Shown: positions 8,570 through 17,541 of the stretch, one piece after another
Position numbering within the stretch: the stretch's first letter is position 1
Layout: each line of letters opens with the position of its first letter
Assembly (NCBI GenBank): GCA_016719055.1
Contig: JADKAW010000019.1
Span: 4,998 to 68,997, forward strand
Direction: 5' to 3'
Length of the DNA: 64,000 nt
Origin: Candidatus Rhodoferax mariagerensis
GTDB taxonomy: Bacteria; Pseudomonadota; Gammaproteobacteria; Burkholderiales; Burkholderiaceae_C
Made by a program: the position numbers and the translations under genes
The notes under the pieces: generated by a model
Database searches by the model: none
Told to the model about the DNA's origin: nothing
The model's input: only the letters and a program-made list of their open reading frames with translations

Positions 8570-9574
8570 TCAATGACTGCGATTCACCACCATCACCGCC
8601 AGCGCCCGCAAGGCACGCGTGTCGGTCAGCTCGCTGCGCACCAGTGCTGCCTGGGCCTGCACCAGCAGTTCTTGTGCGTAAGCGTTGGCACGCGCCAGAC
8701 CCATCAACGACACATAGGTCGGTTTGTCATGGTCTGCGTCCTTGCCTGCGGTTTTGCCCAGCGTGGCAGAGTCGGCAGTCACATCCAGAATGTCATCGAC
8801 CACCTGAAACGCCAGGCCCAGGATATTGCCATACGCCTGCAGGGCGGCAAGTGCTGGGGCACTGACACAGCCACATGCGACCCCCATCATGACGCTGGCT
8901 TCAAGCAGCGCGCCGGTTTTAAGCCGGTGCATTTCACGCAACTGCGCTTCTGTCAGTTGCAGTCCGACACTGGCCAGGTCAATGGCTTGCCCGCCAGCCA
9001 TGCCGGTACACCCGGCAGCACGCGCCAGCAAACGGCACAGGCGCGCCTGGCGCGCCAGCGGCATCACCGCGTCCCCTGGTGTCAATAGCTCAAACGCCAG
9101 GGCCTGCAGCGCATCACCTGCCAGCAGCGCGCTGGCCTGGCCAAACTGCACATGCACTGTGGGCTTGCCACGGCGCAGCACATCGTTGTCCATGCAGGGC
9201 ATGTCGTCATGCACCAGCGAGTAGGCATGGATCAGTTCGACCGCACAAGCAGTGCGCAGTACAGACTCAGGGGTTTCGCCCCGATCGGACTCAAAAGACG
9301 CACCGCGCCGGGCGGCTTCATCGAATCCTTCTTTACACGCCGGTGGCCTGACCATACCCCCAGCGCACACCGCTTGGTATGCGGCCAGCACCAGCAAGGG
9401 GCGCAGGCGTTTGCCACCGTCCAGCACGGCGTAGCGCATGGCGGCCATCAGGTCAGCGGGCGCGTGATGGTCCAGATCCGCCGATGCATCGACACTGACC
9501 CAGCGCTCCAGCGCGTGCTCTACAGCGCTGAGTTGGCGCGCCATCCAGGCATTAAAGTCAAATTCTTCAAGCAT
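8570..9574 (-). CDS. ispA: Polyprenyl (farnesyl/geranyl) diphosphate synthase
   Basis: This 334-residue enzyme makes geranyl/farnesyl diphosphate from C5 units. Both aspartate-rich motifs are present: HDDMPCMDND (first) and VDDILDVTADSATLGKTAGKD (second), with KRLRPLLVLAAY near the N-terminus. It is about 35 residues longer than most IspA proteins because of a Gly/Ser/Arg-rich insertion around residues 75-105 (ACKEGFDEAARRGASFESD). It begins 2 bases after the xseB stop, so translation is probably coupled. Confidence 0.95.
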   Translation of the reverse strand: MLEEFDFNAWMARQLSAVEHALERWVSVDASADLDHHAPADLMAAMRYAVLDGGKRLRPLLVLAAYQAVCAGGMVRPPACKEGFDEAARRGASFESDRGETPESVLRTACAVELIHAYSLVHDDMPCMDNDVLRRGKPTVHVQFGQASALLAGDALQALAFELLTPGDAVMPLARQARLCRLLARAAGCTGMAGGQAIDLASVGLQLTEAQLREMHRLKTGALLEASVMMGVACGCVSAPALAALQAYGNILGLAFQVVDDILDVTADSATLGKTAGKDADHDKPTYVSLMGLARANAYAQELLVQAQAALVRSELTDTRALRALAVMVVNRSH

Positions 9575-9576
9575 GT

Positions 9577-9813
9577 CTATTCAGGGGTCCATGGCTTCAA
9601 AGTGCCTTGATCAAGCAGCTTGACCTGGTCTTCAACCGCCACCAGCCGGGCACGGCACATGGCCAATAACTCGGCACCGCGCTGGTACTGGGTCAGCAAT
9701 TGCTCAAGCGGCAGATCGCCCGACTCCAGCCGGGCCACCAGCAGTTCCAGCTCTTGCAAGGCTGCTTCATAACTGAGCGGCACTGCTGCGGCGTGTTTGG
9801 AGGCAGTAGCCAT
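9577..9813 (-). CDS. xseB: Exodeoxyribonuclease VII small subunit
   Basis: This 78-residue protein is the small subunit that joins XseA to form exonuclease VII, which degrades single-stranded DNA. The family core YEAALQELELLVARLESGDLPLEQLL and the following GAELLAMCRARL are clear. The ATG at 9813 is preferred over an upstream frame extension because GGGAG lies about 11 bases before it and homologues begin here. It is the first gene of the xseB-ispA-dxs operon. Confidence 0.93.
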   Translation of the reverse strand: MATASKHAAAVPLSYEAALQELELLVARLESGDLPLEQLLTQYQRGAELLAMCRARLVAVEDQVKLLDQGTLKPWTPE

Positions 9814-10032
9814 AAAACGCAATACTCCCAAGTGCAAAAAACGCTGATTTTAGGCGCTGCCCGCGCGCAGCTTGCTGTGTTATCAATAACCACTTCCTTA
9901 TCACCCGTTGATGTTGATCAAATGCCAGCCCGTCGCAGCTGCCTTCATTCGGACTGCGGCGGCCTCAATTTTTCGGAAATTCGGCTAAGCTAAAGCTGCG
10001 CGGTTGAAAGGAGCGTGAACCATGGGAACTCA

Positions 10033-10191
10033 GGGATGCAGAAATTGCAAATGTACCGTTTATGGTAAGTGCTGACGGGAGCAGTGCTAGGCGCAAGATG
10101 CGAAGTTTAGCCAGCTAAACGAGTGGATTGCAACAACGCAATGCACCCGCCAGTGCCGCCAGAAATGGGATATTTGTGATTTCTTCATCCC
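10033..10191. repeat. Inverted-repeat element (159 bp), MITE- or IS-end-like
   Basis: The left end GGGATGCAGAAATTGCAAAT and the right end (reverse complement GGGATGAAGAAATCACAAAT) are imperfect inverted repeats of about 33 bp, with roughly 26 positions matching by hand. The interior contains a perfect GTTTAGC/GCTAAAC palindrome and an ATTGC/GCAAT hairpin. The right 77 bases recur at 19402-19478. No coding frame lies inside. The right end abuts the transposase remnant directly. Confidence 0.6.
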
Positions 10192-10192
10192 T

Positions 10193-10752
10193 AAGCGCAA
10201 ACTACACAGCGCACAATTCAAGGCCGAAGTGGTAATGGCGGCCTTGGCAGGGACCAAGACACTGGCAGAACTGGCATCCGAGTACGGCGTGCACCCGACG
10301 ATGATCAGCACCTGGAAGCAGAAACTGGCCAAAAACGCCAAGAGCCTGTTTGAGCACAGTAACCAAAAGGGTGCCGAACCGCAGGCGTTGATCGACCACT
10401 TACACCGCAAGATTGGTCAATTGCAGGTTGAGAGGAATTTCTTGGCCGGACAGCCCGCCATTGTCCGCCTGCTGATAGGCGCGCAATGATCGCCCGGGCC
10501 AGCGAGCTGTCCATTGCCCGGAAAGCCAAGCTACTGGGAATATCACGCAACAGCGTCTACTACCATTCCAGACCTGAGTCCAAGCAAGAACTCAACCTGC
10601 TCCTCAAGCGGCTCGATGAACTCTTCACAGAAAACCCCATGTATGGCAGCCGACGACTGCAACAAATGCGCAAGCGAGAAGCCATCCGGGTTGGCCGAAG
10701 ACGCATCCGCAGGCTGATGAGAAAGCTCAGCCTGTGGGCGGTAGACCCCTAG
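10193..10752 (+). mobile_element. IS3-family transposase remnant (orfA and truncated orfB)
   Basis: A frame from 10193 to 10489 encodes an OrfA-like helix-turn-helix protein (KRKLHSAQFKAEVVMAALAG, LAELASEYGVHPTMISTWKQ) that has lost its ATG. A second frame, 10486-10752, encodes only the first third of OrfB (KLLGISRNSVYYHSRPESK, ENPMYGSRRLQQMRKRE). It stops before the DDE catalytic core, whereas the family protein is about 280 residues. The 4-base overlap fits the usual orfA/orfB arrangement. The element is dead and I cannot see its inverted ends. Confidence 0.8.
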
Positions 10753-11137
10753 CCCAACACGAGTGGGTGTTCATGCGCCCCTGTAACGAGGCAGCGAACA
10801 ACAGCGCAGCCTGGCTCAGTCCAGCTTGAGTTTATTCCACCCCGGTGGCTGTCCAAGCTACGGTGACCACCGCAGTGCAGCAACTGCCGACGAAATCCAT
10901 TCCTTCTGCTTGGTGGCCATGCTTGATAATCTCCCTCCATGACGTGCAAAAAAACAGGTTTTTGCACCCAATTTTTTTGCATGAATTTTTAAGCCGTTTG
11001 TACATTTCTTAGCCTTTTGCGCTACAGAATTCATATTAGCGCCTATTTTTTAATCAATTCCGTTTTAATACCCCTTTAAAATCAATAAGTTACATGAATA
11101 TGTCGTTCTTGTTAACTTACTTTAGGTCAGGTCACCC
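10753..11137. other. Intergenic, AT-rich promoter region of the Rieske gene
   Basis: The first 200 bases after the transposase remnant are undetermined; no gene is seen. A 9-bp hairpin GTGCAAAAA/TTTTTGCAC lies at 10944-10967. From about 10970 the sequence turns AT-rich and probably contains the promoter of the Rieske oxygenase gene. Several A/T hexamers could serve and I do not choose one. Confidence 0.5.
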
Positions 11138-12271
11138 ATGTCTGATTTAAGTCTTCAACTGCAGCCGGCCACTGGCCAACTACCAGTTAGTTCTTATTCT
11201 GATGACGCGCTGTACCAGCGCGAACTGCAAACCCTGTTCCAGCGAGGACCACGTTACGTGGGTCACGCCCTGAGTGTGCCCAATGTGGGCGACTACGCCA
11301 CCCTGCCCCAGGAAGGCGCGGGCCGCGCCCTGGTACACACCCCTGCCGGCATTGAGCTGGTGTCCAACGTCTGCCGCCATCGCCAGGCCATCATGCTCAA
11401 GGACCGGGGTTCGGTGCAGCAGTCGGGCGGCAACCTGGTTTGCCCGGTGCATCGCTGGACCTACGGTGCCCAGGGCGACCAACCGGCTGGCCAGCTGATG
11501 GGTGCGCCCCACTTTGCCCATGACCCCTGCCTGAACCTCAACAACTACCCGCTGCAGCAATGGAATGGCCTGCTGTTCGAAGCCGGTGGCCGCAACCCAG
11601 GCGCCGACCTGGCCGCCATGGGTGAACGCGGTGCGCTGGATTTTTCAGGCTACGTGCTGGACAAGGTCGAGCTGCATGAGTGCAACTACAACTGGAAAAC
11701 CTTTATTGAGGTGTACCTGGAGGACTACCACGTTGGTCCGTTTCACCCCGGCCTGGGATCATTCGTGACCTGCGACGACCTGCGCTGGGAGTTTGGTGAA
11801 CATTACTCGGTGCAGACGGTGGGTATCTCGGGTGCGTTTGGCCGGCCCGGCACACCGGTGTACCAGCGCTGGCACAACGCACTGCTGAAATACCGCAACG
11901 GCCAAAAACCCGAGCGCGGCGCCATCTGGCTCACCTATTACCCGCACATCATGGTCGAGTGGTACCCGCACGTGTTGACGGTCTCCACGCTGCACCCGAT
12001 GGGTGTCAACAAGACCCTGAACATGGTGGAGTTTTTCTACCCTGAAGAAATCCAGGCCTTTGAGCGCGAATTTGTTGAAGCCCAGCAGGCCGCCTATATG
12101 GAAACCTGCCTGGAAGACGACGACATTGGCGAGCGCATGGACGCCGGCCGCAAGGCGCTGCTGGCGCGAGGTGACAACGAAGTCGGGCCCTACCAAAGCC
12201 CGATGGAAGACGGCATGCAGCACTTTCATGCCTGGTACCGCCAGCAGATGCAGGTCGCGCAGGCCGCATGA
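11138..12271 (+). CDS. Rieske-type aromatic ring-hydroxylating oxygenase, alpha subunit
   Basis: This 377-residue oxygenase subunit has an N-terminal Rieske [2Fe-2S] domain with CRHRQAIML and, 20-odd residues on, CPVHRWTY (C-x-H...C-x2-H). The C-terminal catalytic domain has the mononuclear-iron region YLEDYHVGPFHPGL. Such proteins oxidise aromatic or quaternary-amine substrates using electrons from a separate reductase. No reductase, ferredoxin or beta subunit is adjacent, so the partner and substrate are unknown. It could equally be a demethylase-like member. A DMT exporter gene follows 75 bases later. Confidence 0.88.
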   Translation: MSDLSLQLQPATGQLPVSSYSDDALYQRELQTLFQRGPRYVGHALSVPNVGDYATLPQEGAGRALVHTPAGIELVSNVCRHRQAIMLKDRGSVQQSGGNLVCPVHRWTYGAQGDQPAGQLMGAPHFAHDPCLNLNNYPLQQWNGLLFEAGGRNPGADLAAMGERGALDFSGYVLDKVELHECNYNWKTFIEVYLEDYHVGPFHPGLGSFVTCDDLRWEFGEHYSVQTVGISGAFGRPGTPVYQRWHNALLKYRNGQKPERGAIWLTYYPHIMVEWYPHVLTVSTLHPMGVNKTLNMVEFFYPEEIQAFEREFVEAQQAAYMETCLEDDDIGERMDAGRKALLARGDNEVGPYQSPMEDGMQHFHAWYRQQMQVAQAA

Positions 12272-12286
12272 TTGCTCTGCTACTGA

Positions 12287-12316
12287 TAGCTGCTCGCGCC
12301 CTGCCAGCAAGGGCTA
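12287..12316 (+). repeat. 30-bp core repeat, copy 2
   Basis: TAGC, 20 bases and GGGCTA in exact register, in the short gap between the oxygenase and the DMT transporter genes. Confidence 0.7.
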
Positions 12317-12345
12317 GCGCCTTATCTTTCATGAAAGTTTAAGTC

Positions 12346-13233
12346 GTGCAAGCGCTTTGGATGGTGTTGGCGTCGTTCTTTTTTGCCACCATGGCGGTGG
12401 GCATCAAGATCGCTTCAGGCAGTTTCAGCCTGTTTGAACTGGTGTTTTACCGGGGTCTGGTCAGCATGATTTTTATGGGCCTGGTTTTGCGTGCCCGTGG
12501 CACCCCGCTGGCCACCCCGGTGCCACTGATGCACGTCTGGCGCTCCATCATCGGGGTGTTTTCGCTGAGCGCCTGGTTTTATGCGATTGGGCATCTGCCG
12601 CTGGCAACCGCCATGACACTTAATTACATGAGTGGCGTCTGGGTGGCGGCCTTTGTAGTGGGTGGTGCCATGTTGTATGGCAAATCCACTGGGCAGGGCC
12701 TGCTCATGGCCACGGTGCTGGCCGGCTTTGCTGGTGTGGTGATGATGCTGCGCCCGACACTTGATCAAAACCAGCTGTTTGCCGGCCTGATTGGCCTGCT
12801 GTCGGGCCTGGGGGCTTCAATGGCCTACCTGCAAGTCACAGCGCTGGGCAAGGTGGGCGAGCCTGAAGGCCGCACCGTGTTTTATTTTTCGATCGGGACG
12901 ACCCTGGTCGGGCTGGTCGGAGCTGGCTTTTACGGTTTTACGCCCTGGAATTCGGTCAGCTGGCAAGCGGCAGCCTGGCTGATCCCGATGGGGGTACTGG
13001 CCTCGTTGGGGCAATGGAGCATGACGCGCGCCTTCAGCCGGGGCTCAACCTTGCTGGTGGCCAACCTGCAATATTCGGGCATTGTGTTTGCAGCCTTTTA
13101 CAGCCTGCTGCTATTCGGGGACCAGATTCCACTGGTGGGCTGGGCCGGCATGGCGCTGATTGTCAGCAGCGGCATTGCGGCCACCGTGCTGCGCACGCGT
13201 GTCCTGCCCAACACACCCGCAGAAGATCATTAA
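12346..13233 (+). CDS. DMT-superfamily (EamA) transporter
   Basis: This 295-residue integral membrane protein has ten predicted helices arranged as two EamA halves, as in drug/metabolite exporters. The start is a GTG at 12346 (read as Met, QALWMVLASFFFATMAVGIK). The second half opens at LFAGLIGLLSGLGASMAYLQ and ends with a helix and the short basic tail TRVLPNTPAEDH. The substrate is unknown. It is followed 26 bases later by the sulfurtransferase gene, so the two are probably co-transcribed. Confidence 0.88.
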   Translation: MQALWMVLASFFFATMAVGIKIASGSFSLFELVFYRGLVSMIFMGLVLRARGTPLATPVPLMHVWRSIIGVFSLSAWFYAIGHLPLATAMTLNYMSGVWVAAFVVGGAMLYGKSTGQGLLMATVLAGFAGVVMMLRPTLDQNQLFAGLIGLLSGLGASMAYLQVTALGKVGEPEGRTVFYFSIGTTLVGLVGAGFYGFTPWNSVSWQAAAWLIPMGVLASLGQWSMTRAFSRGSTLLVANLQYSGIVFAAFYSLLLFGDQIPLVGWAGMALIVSSGIAATVLRTRVLPNTPAEDH

Positions 13234-13259
13234 ATTCATCACCACCCAGGAATAAGACC

Positions 13260-14117
13260 ATGTTCACCACCCTGATCTCCGTTGCGCAGTTGCAGTCCCT
13301 CATGGCCAATGGCCAAGCCGTGATGGTGTTTGACTGCAGTTTTGACCTGATGCAGGCCACAGCGGGCGACACCCAGTATGCGCAGGGCCATGTTGCCGGT
13401 GCCGTGCGCGCTGACCTGGAGCGTCACCTGAGCGCCAAAGGGGCACCTGATGCCGCCAGCGGTGGCCGTCACCCACTGCCCTCGCGCGAAAAATTCGCGG
13501 CTTGGCTGGGCAGCGTGGGATTGACCAACAACATGCAGGTGGTGGTGTACGACCGCCAAGGCGTCAATTACTGCGGACGTCTGTGGTGGATGCTGAAATG
13601 GGCCGGCCACGAAGCCGTGGCGGTGCTCGACGGTGGCTGGCAAGCCTGGCAAGCCGCCGGTGGCGCGGTTGAATTAGGCGCCGGCACACCAAGAACGGCA
13701 GAAAATTTTGTACTTACCGAACCCCAAACAAGGCTGATTGCGACCGAAACCCTGGTGCAACAACTCGGGCGTCCCAGCCAGACGATCGTCGATGCGCGCG
13801 CTGCGGCACGCTTTCGCGGCGAAGTTGAGCCGCTGGACCCCGTGGCGGGGCATATTCCGGGTGCGTTGAACCGCGCCTATGCCCAAAACCTGGACGGCAA
13901 CGGGTTCTTCAAACCAGCCGATCAGCTCAAAGCCGAGTTTGCTGAGCTGCTGGCCGGTCATGATCCCGCCAGTGTGGTGCACCACTGCGGCAGCGGTGTC
14001 AGTGCCGTGCCCAACGTGATTGGTATGGAGCTGGCCGGCCTGGGCCGCGCGGGGCTGTACGCCGGTAGCTGGAGCGAATGGTGCAGCGACCCGGCCCGGC
14101 CCGTGGCGCAAGGCTAA
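13260..14117 (+). CDS. sseA: Thiosulfate/3-mercaptopyruvate sulfurtransferase
   Basis: This 285-residue protein has two rhodanese domains. The second carries the catalytic loop HHCGSGVSAVPN, whose CGSGVSA form is typical of mercaptopyruvate/thiosulfate sulfurtransferases. The first domain ends with the characteristic YDRQGVNYCGRLWWMLKWAGH and VLDGGWQAW. The ATG at 13260 (MFTTLISVAQLQSLM) fits homologues; a longer upstream frame overlaps the transporter gene and is rejected. The enzyme moves sulfane sulfur to thiol or cyanide acceptors. Confidence 0.93.
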   Translation: MFTTLISVAQLQSLMANGQAVMVFDCSFDLMQATAGDTQYAQGHVAGAVRADLERHLSAKGAPDAASGGRHPLPSREKFAAWLGSVGLTNNMQVVVYDRQGVNYCGRLWWMLKWAGHEAVAVLDGGWQAWQAAGGAVELGAGTPRTAENFVLTEPQTRLIATETLVQQLGRPSQTIVDARAAARFRGEVEPLDPVAGHIPGALNRAYAQNLDGNGFFKPADQLKAEFAELLAGHDPASVVHHCGSGVSAVPNVIGMELAGLGRAGLYAGSWSEWCSDPARPVAQG

Positions 14118-14153
14118 GGGCTCGACCCAAGCCAGACGGTCGCTCTGCCGGCC

Positions 14154-14516
14154 CTAATTGGGGTTTTCAAAAAACAGGTAGTTGGAGCCGTAGTCGCTGA
14201 TTTCAAAATAGACCTTTTTTTCGCCCGGGTCCACCATGAAGTTCAGGTTGGCATCAAACACGCCGTAGCCAAAACGATAAGCCCGTGGCTTGCCGTCTTC
14301 GGTGCCCATGGCGGTGCTGAGTTTGTCAATCTTGATAAAGCGGCGCACCAGCTTGTCACCGGCATAAAACTCCAGCACACCATTGGTGCCGGTCCAGTTC
14401 TGAATGTCGCGGCTGATCTTGTTCTGTTGTTCCTGGGTGCAGGCATTTAGAAGAAAAAGGGCTGTAGCCCCCGCCAGCATTGCGCTAACCACTCTTAAAG
14501 ACATAGCATTCATCAA
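14154..14516 (-). CDS. Small predicted lipoprotein
   Basis: This 120-residue protein has a short basic N-terminus, a hydrophobic segment and a lipobox (FLLNAC), so it is predicted to be lipid-anchored after Cys-26. The mature part has alternating polar and hydrophobic residues (GVLEFYAGDKLVRRFIKIDK, ISDYGSNYLFFENPN) that suggest a small beta structure. I recognise no function. It lies upstream of rlmB on the same DNA region but is transcribed alone. Confidence 0.78.
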   Translation of the reverse strand: MMNAMSLRVVSAMLAGATALFLLNACTQEQQNKISRDIQNWTGTNGVLEFYAGDKLVRRFIKIDKLSTAMGTEDGKPRAYRFGYGVFDANLNFMVDPGEKKVYFEISDYGSNYLFFENPN

Positions 14517-14554
14517 AACTCCCAGATTGATCTACGGGCCTGCTTGTGCAGCTT

Positions 14555-15328
14555 TCAAACCCGGGTGCGCTGGCGCAGCGCTTCAAACAGGCAGACCCCG
14601 CTGGCCACCGACACATTCAGACTCTCCACAGCCCCGCGCATCGGAATGCTGACCAGCTCGTCGCAGGTTTTGGCGGTGAGCTGGCGCATGCCGTCACCTT
14701 CGCCGCCCAGCACCAGCGCCACCGGGCCTTTCAGGTCGGCCTGGTATAGCGTTTTGGTGGCCACATCGCTGGTGCCAATGATCCAGATGTTGCGCTCTTT
14801 GAGCTCGTTCAGGGTACGCGCCAGGTTGGTGACCATGAAATATGGCACGGTTTCAGCCGCGCCACTGGCCACCTTGGCCACCGTGGCGTTAATGCCAGCG
14901 GCGTGGTCTTTGGGGGCAATCACCGCGTGCACGCCGGCACCATCGGCCACGCGCAGGCAGGCACCCAGGTTGTGCGGGTCGGTCACGCCGTCGAGCACCA
15001 GAATCAGCGCTTGCTCGCGCTCGGCTGGTGGTTTGGTGACCTGAGCGGCTTCGAGTTGCTCCAGCAGTTCGTCCAGCGACTTGACCAGCGTGAGTTCGTG
15101 CACACGCGCCGCCACTCCCTGATGGCCGTGGCTGCCCGCCATTTTGGCCAGGCGCATGCCGTCGGCCTCGATCAGACGCACGCCAGCGTCGTTCACCTTG
15201 TCCACAAACTGGCGCATGCGCGCGTCGCGGCGGCTTGGGTCGGCGTAGATTTCAATGATGGACTGGGGAGCGGTTTTAAGGCGCACACCCACGGCATGAA
15301 AACCGAACAGAACTTTGGGGTTTGACAT
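14555..15328 (-). CDS. rlmB: 23S rRNA (guanosine-2251-2'-O)-methyltransferase
   Basis: This 257-residue SpoU/TrmH-family methyltransferase modifies G2251 in the peptidyl-transferase region of 23S rRNA. The N-terminal substrate-binding domain (VLFGFHAVGVRLK) is followed by the SPOUT knot with motifs LDGVTDPHNLGACLRVADGAG, LVLGGEGDGM and SIPMRGAVESLNVSVASG. Length and motifs are all as expected. Confidence 0.95.
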   Translation of the reverse strand: MSNPKVLFGFHAVGVRLKTAPQSIIEIYADPSRRDARMRQFVDKVNDAGVRLIEADGMRLAKMAGSHGHQGVAARVHELTLVKSLDELLEQLEAAQVTKPPAEREQALILVLDGVTDPHNLGACLRVADGAGVHAVIAPKDHAAGINATVAKVASGAAETVPYFMVTNLARTLNELKERNIWIIGTSDVATKTLYQADLKGPVALVLGGEGDGMRQLTAKTCDELVSIPMRGAVESLNVSVASGVCLFEALRQRTRV

Positions 15329-15351
15329 GGGCGGATTATCGCTGGCGCACT

Positions 15352-16326
15352 TCAGTGACTGGCCACGCCCAGCGCTTGTCGCAATGCCCGCGCGGCATCC
15401 ATCAGCGCCTGGTGCGCCTGCGGCAGGGCGCGGCCCATCCTGAGGAATTCATGCACCATGCCACGGTAAATCTCCAGGTCCACCGCCACACCGGCCGCGC
15501 GCAGCCGATCCGCATAGGCCAGGCCCTCATCCACCAGCGGGTCACATTCAGCCAGGCAAAACCAGGCAGGCGCAACACCTTCTACATCGTCAGCCACCAG
15601 AGGCGCAAATCGCCAGTCGTTGCGGTCTGCCTCGGTGCGCAGGTAATGGCTGAAAAAATAGTCGATATGGGCCACCTCCAGCAAGAAACCGTGGCCAAAG
15701 ATTTTGTGAGATGGAGAATCCTGCAGCGCAGCACAGCCCGGGTACAACAGCAATTGCAGCGCCAAAACCAGCCCCTGGTCGCGGGCCTGCAAGGCACACG
15801 CCGCCGCCAGCGTACCGCCGGCGCTGTCACCACCCACTGCGATGCGCCGCCCGTCCAGGCCACGCTCAGCGCCCCACCGCTGCACCCAGCGCAAGGCGTC
15901 CCAGGCGTCTTCAAACGCCACCGGGAACCGGTGCTCAGGCGCCAGCCGGTAGTCCACCGCCAGCACTGCGCAATGCGCCAGGTGGCTCAGCGACCGGCAC
16001 ATGCCATCATGTGTGCCAAGGCTGCCCACAACAAATCCGCCACCATGAAAAAACACCAGCACAGGTGCCAGGTCGTTGCTGATGCTGACTGGCGCGTACA
16101 AGCGCAGGCGTAAGGCATGGCCGTCGCGCGTGTTGATGGTGAAGTTTTCTATCCGGGGCACCCTGACCGGCGCTGCTTCGAGCACATTCGCGCCAACTTC
16201 ATAGGCCTGGCGCGCCTGCTGTGGCGTGAGTGCGTGCAACGGCAATTTGCCCGAGCGGGCCACGCGGTCCAGCACGCTGTGCATGGCCGAGGTTAACAGG
16301 GCGCGCGGATTGCGGTGGTGGGGCAT
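15352..16326 (-). CDS. Alpha/beta hydrolase, hormone-sensitive-lipase type esterase
   Basis: This 324-residue enzyme has the HGGG oxyanion motif (FFHGGGFVVGSLGTHDG), the nucleophile elbow GDSAGG (Ser near residue 165), a Asp in the CDPLVDEG region and a His in MVHEF. These mark the HSL (family IV) esterases, which cut short-chain acyl esters. The physiological substrate is unknown. It ends 23 bases before rlmB and may share its transcript. Confidence 0.9.
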   Translation of the reverse strand: MPHHRNPRALLTSAMHSVLDRVARSGKLPLHALTPQQARQAYEVGANVLEAAPVRVPRIENFTINTRDGHALRLRLYAPVSISNDLAPVLVFFHGGGFVVGSLGTHDGMCRSLSHLAHCAVLAVDYRLAPEHRFPVAFEDAWDALRWVQRWGAERGLDGRRIAVGGDSAGGTLAAACALQARDQGLVLALQLLLYPGCAALQDSPSHKIFGHGFLLEVAHIDYFFSHYLRTEADRNDWRFAPLVADDVEGVAPAWFCLAECDPLVDEGLAYADRLRAAGVAVDLEIYRGMVHEFLRMGRALPQAHQALMDAARALRQALGVASH

Positions 16327-16348
16327 GACTGCGCCAACTCACCGACTA

Positions 16349-16522
16349 TTAAATCTGCACCATCTCGAAATCTTCTTTACGCGCGCCACACTCGGGGCAG
16401 GTCCAGTTCAAGGGCACCAGGTGCCAGGGCGTGCCCGGTGCCAAGCCATGCTCGGGACTTCCGACTGATTCCTCGTAAATCCAGCCACAAATCAGGCACA
16501 TCCAGGTTGTTGATTGAGTCAC
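16349..16522 (-). CDS. Rubredoxin
   Basis: This small iron protein of about 57 residues has the two cysteine pairs CLIC and CPEC, with the typical WIYEE, GSPEHGLAPGTPWHLVP and FEMVQ sequence. It carries single electrons, often to oxygenases or oxidases. The start is uncertain: a GTG at 16522 has GAAGG about 11 bases upstream; a TTG at 16540 and an internal ATG are alternatives. It is divergent from thiD. Confidence 0.9.
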   Translation of the reverse strand: MTQSTTWMCLICGWIYEESVGSPEHGLAPGTPWHLVPLNWTCPECGARKEDFEMVQI

Positions 16523-16638
16523 GATGAAACAAGCCTTCAAATAGAATAGCGGTCATGCCTCAGCGCTCCATGCGCGGTGCGGTGAGGCTCATCCGTTTAG
16601 GTCATCCTATTCTGCCTGAAGAAAACTTCGGCTCACGC

Positions 16639-17520
16639 ATGCCCACTGAATCTGTCCCCACCCGCGACTTCGAGCACCCCAATCCAGCCAATATGCTGGT
16701 CTTCAATGCCAACGACCCTTGTGGCGCAGGCGGCTTGGCGGCCGACGTGCTGGCTGCCGCGTGTGTGGGCGTTCATGCCATGCCCGTGATGACCGGCGCA
16801 TTCTCCCGCGACACGGCGCAAATTTTTGATTTTTTCCCGCTCGATGATGAAGCCGTGATGGAACAAGCCCGGGCCATTCTGGAAGATATTGCGGTAAGTT
16901 GTTTCCAGCTGGGTTTTGCGGGAACGCCTGACAATCTTGGCGTGGTGGCGGGTTTGTCTGCCGACTATGAGGATGTTCCTCTGATTGCCTACATGCCTGA
17001 CCTGTCCTGGTGGACCAACGACGCCATTGACACCTATCATGACGCGTTTGTTGAATTGATTCTTCCGCAGACTACCTTGCTGACTGGCAACTACGCCACG
17101 CTCAAACGCTGGCTGCTGCCGCACTGGCATTCTGATCGCCTGCCGGGTGCCCGTGACATTGCCATCGCCGCAGGGAAACTGGGGGCTCGTTACACCCTTG
17201 TGACCGGGATTGATGTAGCAGAGCGAGGCATCGAAAACACATTGGCAACACCCCAGAGCGTGCTGACCAGTGTCAAGGTGCAACGCCTGGAAAACACCTA
17301 CACCGGTGCGGGGGACACACTATCAGCCACTTTGGGCGCGCTGCTGGCCAACGGTTGCGATCTGGTCGACGCGGTGACCGAAGCCCTCAAATACCTGGAA
17401 GGCAGCCTGATAGGTGGTTTTCGCCCTGGCATGGGCCACACGCTGCCTGATCGCTTGTTTTGGGCGCAGCCCCAGCAACCCGCATATGACTCAGTCGCTG
17501 ATGTATCTTTGTCCCTATAA
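16639..17520 (+). CDS. thiD: Hydroxymethylpyrimidine/phosphomethylpyrimidine kinase
   Basis: This 293-residue kinase of the ribokinase fold phosphorylates the pyrimidine half of thiamine. The N-terminal FNANDPCGAGGLAADVLAAA, the YMPDLSWW region and the GAGDTLSATLGALLANG anion-hole motif are clear. The start MPTESVPTRDFEHPNPAN matches homologues; an upstream ATG at 16555 would add 28 unrelated residues. hemL follows 21 bases later in the same direction, a pairing common in related betaproteobacteria. Confidence 0.92.
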   Translation: MPTESVPTRDFEHPNPANMLVFNANDPCGAGGLAADVLAAACVGVHAMPVMTGAFSRDTAQIFDFFPLDDEAVMEQARAILEDIAVSCFQLGFAGTPDNLGVVAGLSADYEDVPLIAYMPDLSWWTNDAIDTYHDAFVELILPQTTLLTGNYATLKRWLLPHWHSDRLPGARDIAIAAGKLGARYTLVTGIDVAERGIENTLATPQSVLTSVKVQRLENTYTGAGDTLSATLGALLANGCDLVDAVTEALKYLEGSLIGGFRPGMGHTLPDRLFWAQPQQPAYDSVADVSLSL

Positions 17521-17541
17521 AACCTTTCCTAACCCCCTGCC

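Noticed and set aside
10033..10191. Element considered as an integron attC site
   Set aside because: No matching core sites or integrase were seen; the ends look like IS or MITE inverted repeats.
14450..14500. A further copy of the 30-bp core repeat in the lipoprotein signal sequence
   Set aside because: It has TAGC and GGGCTA on the minus strand, but only 13 bases lie between them, so it breaks the constant spacing rule.
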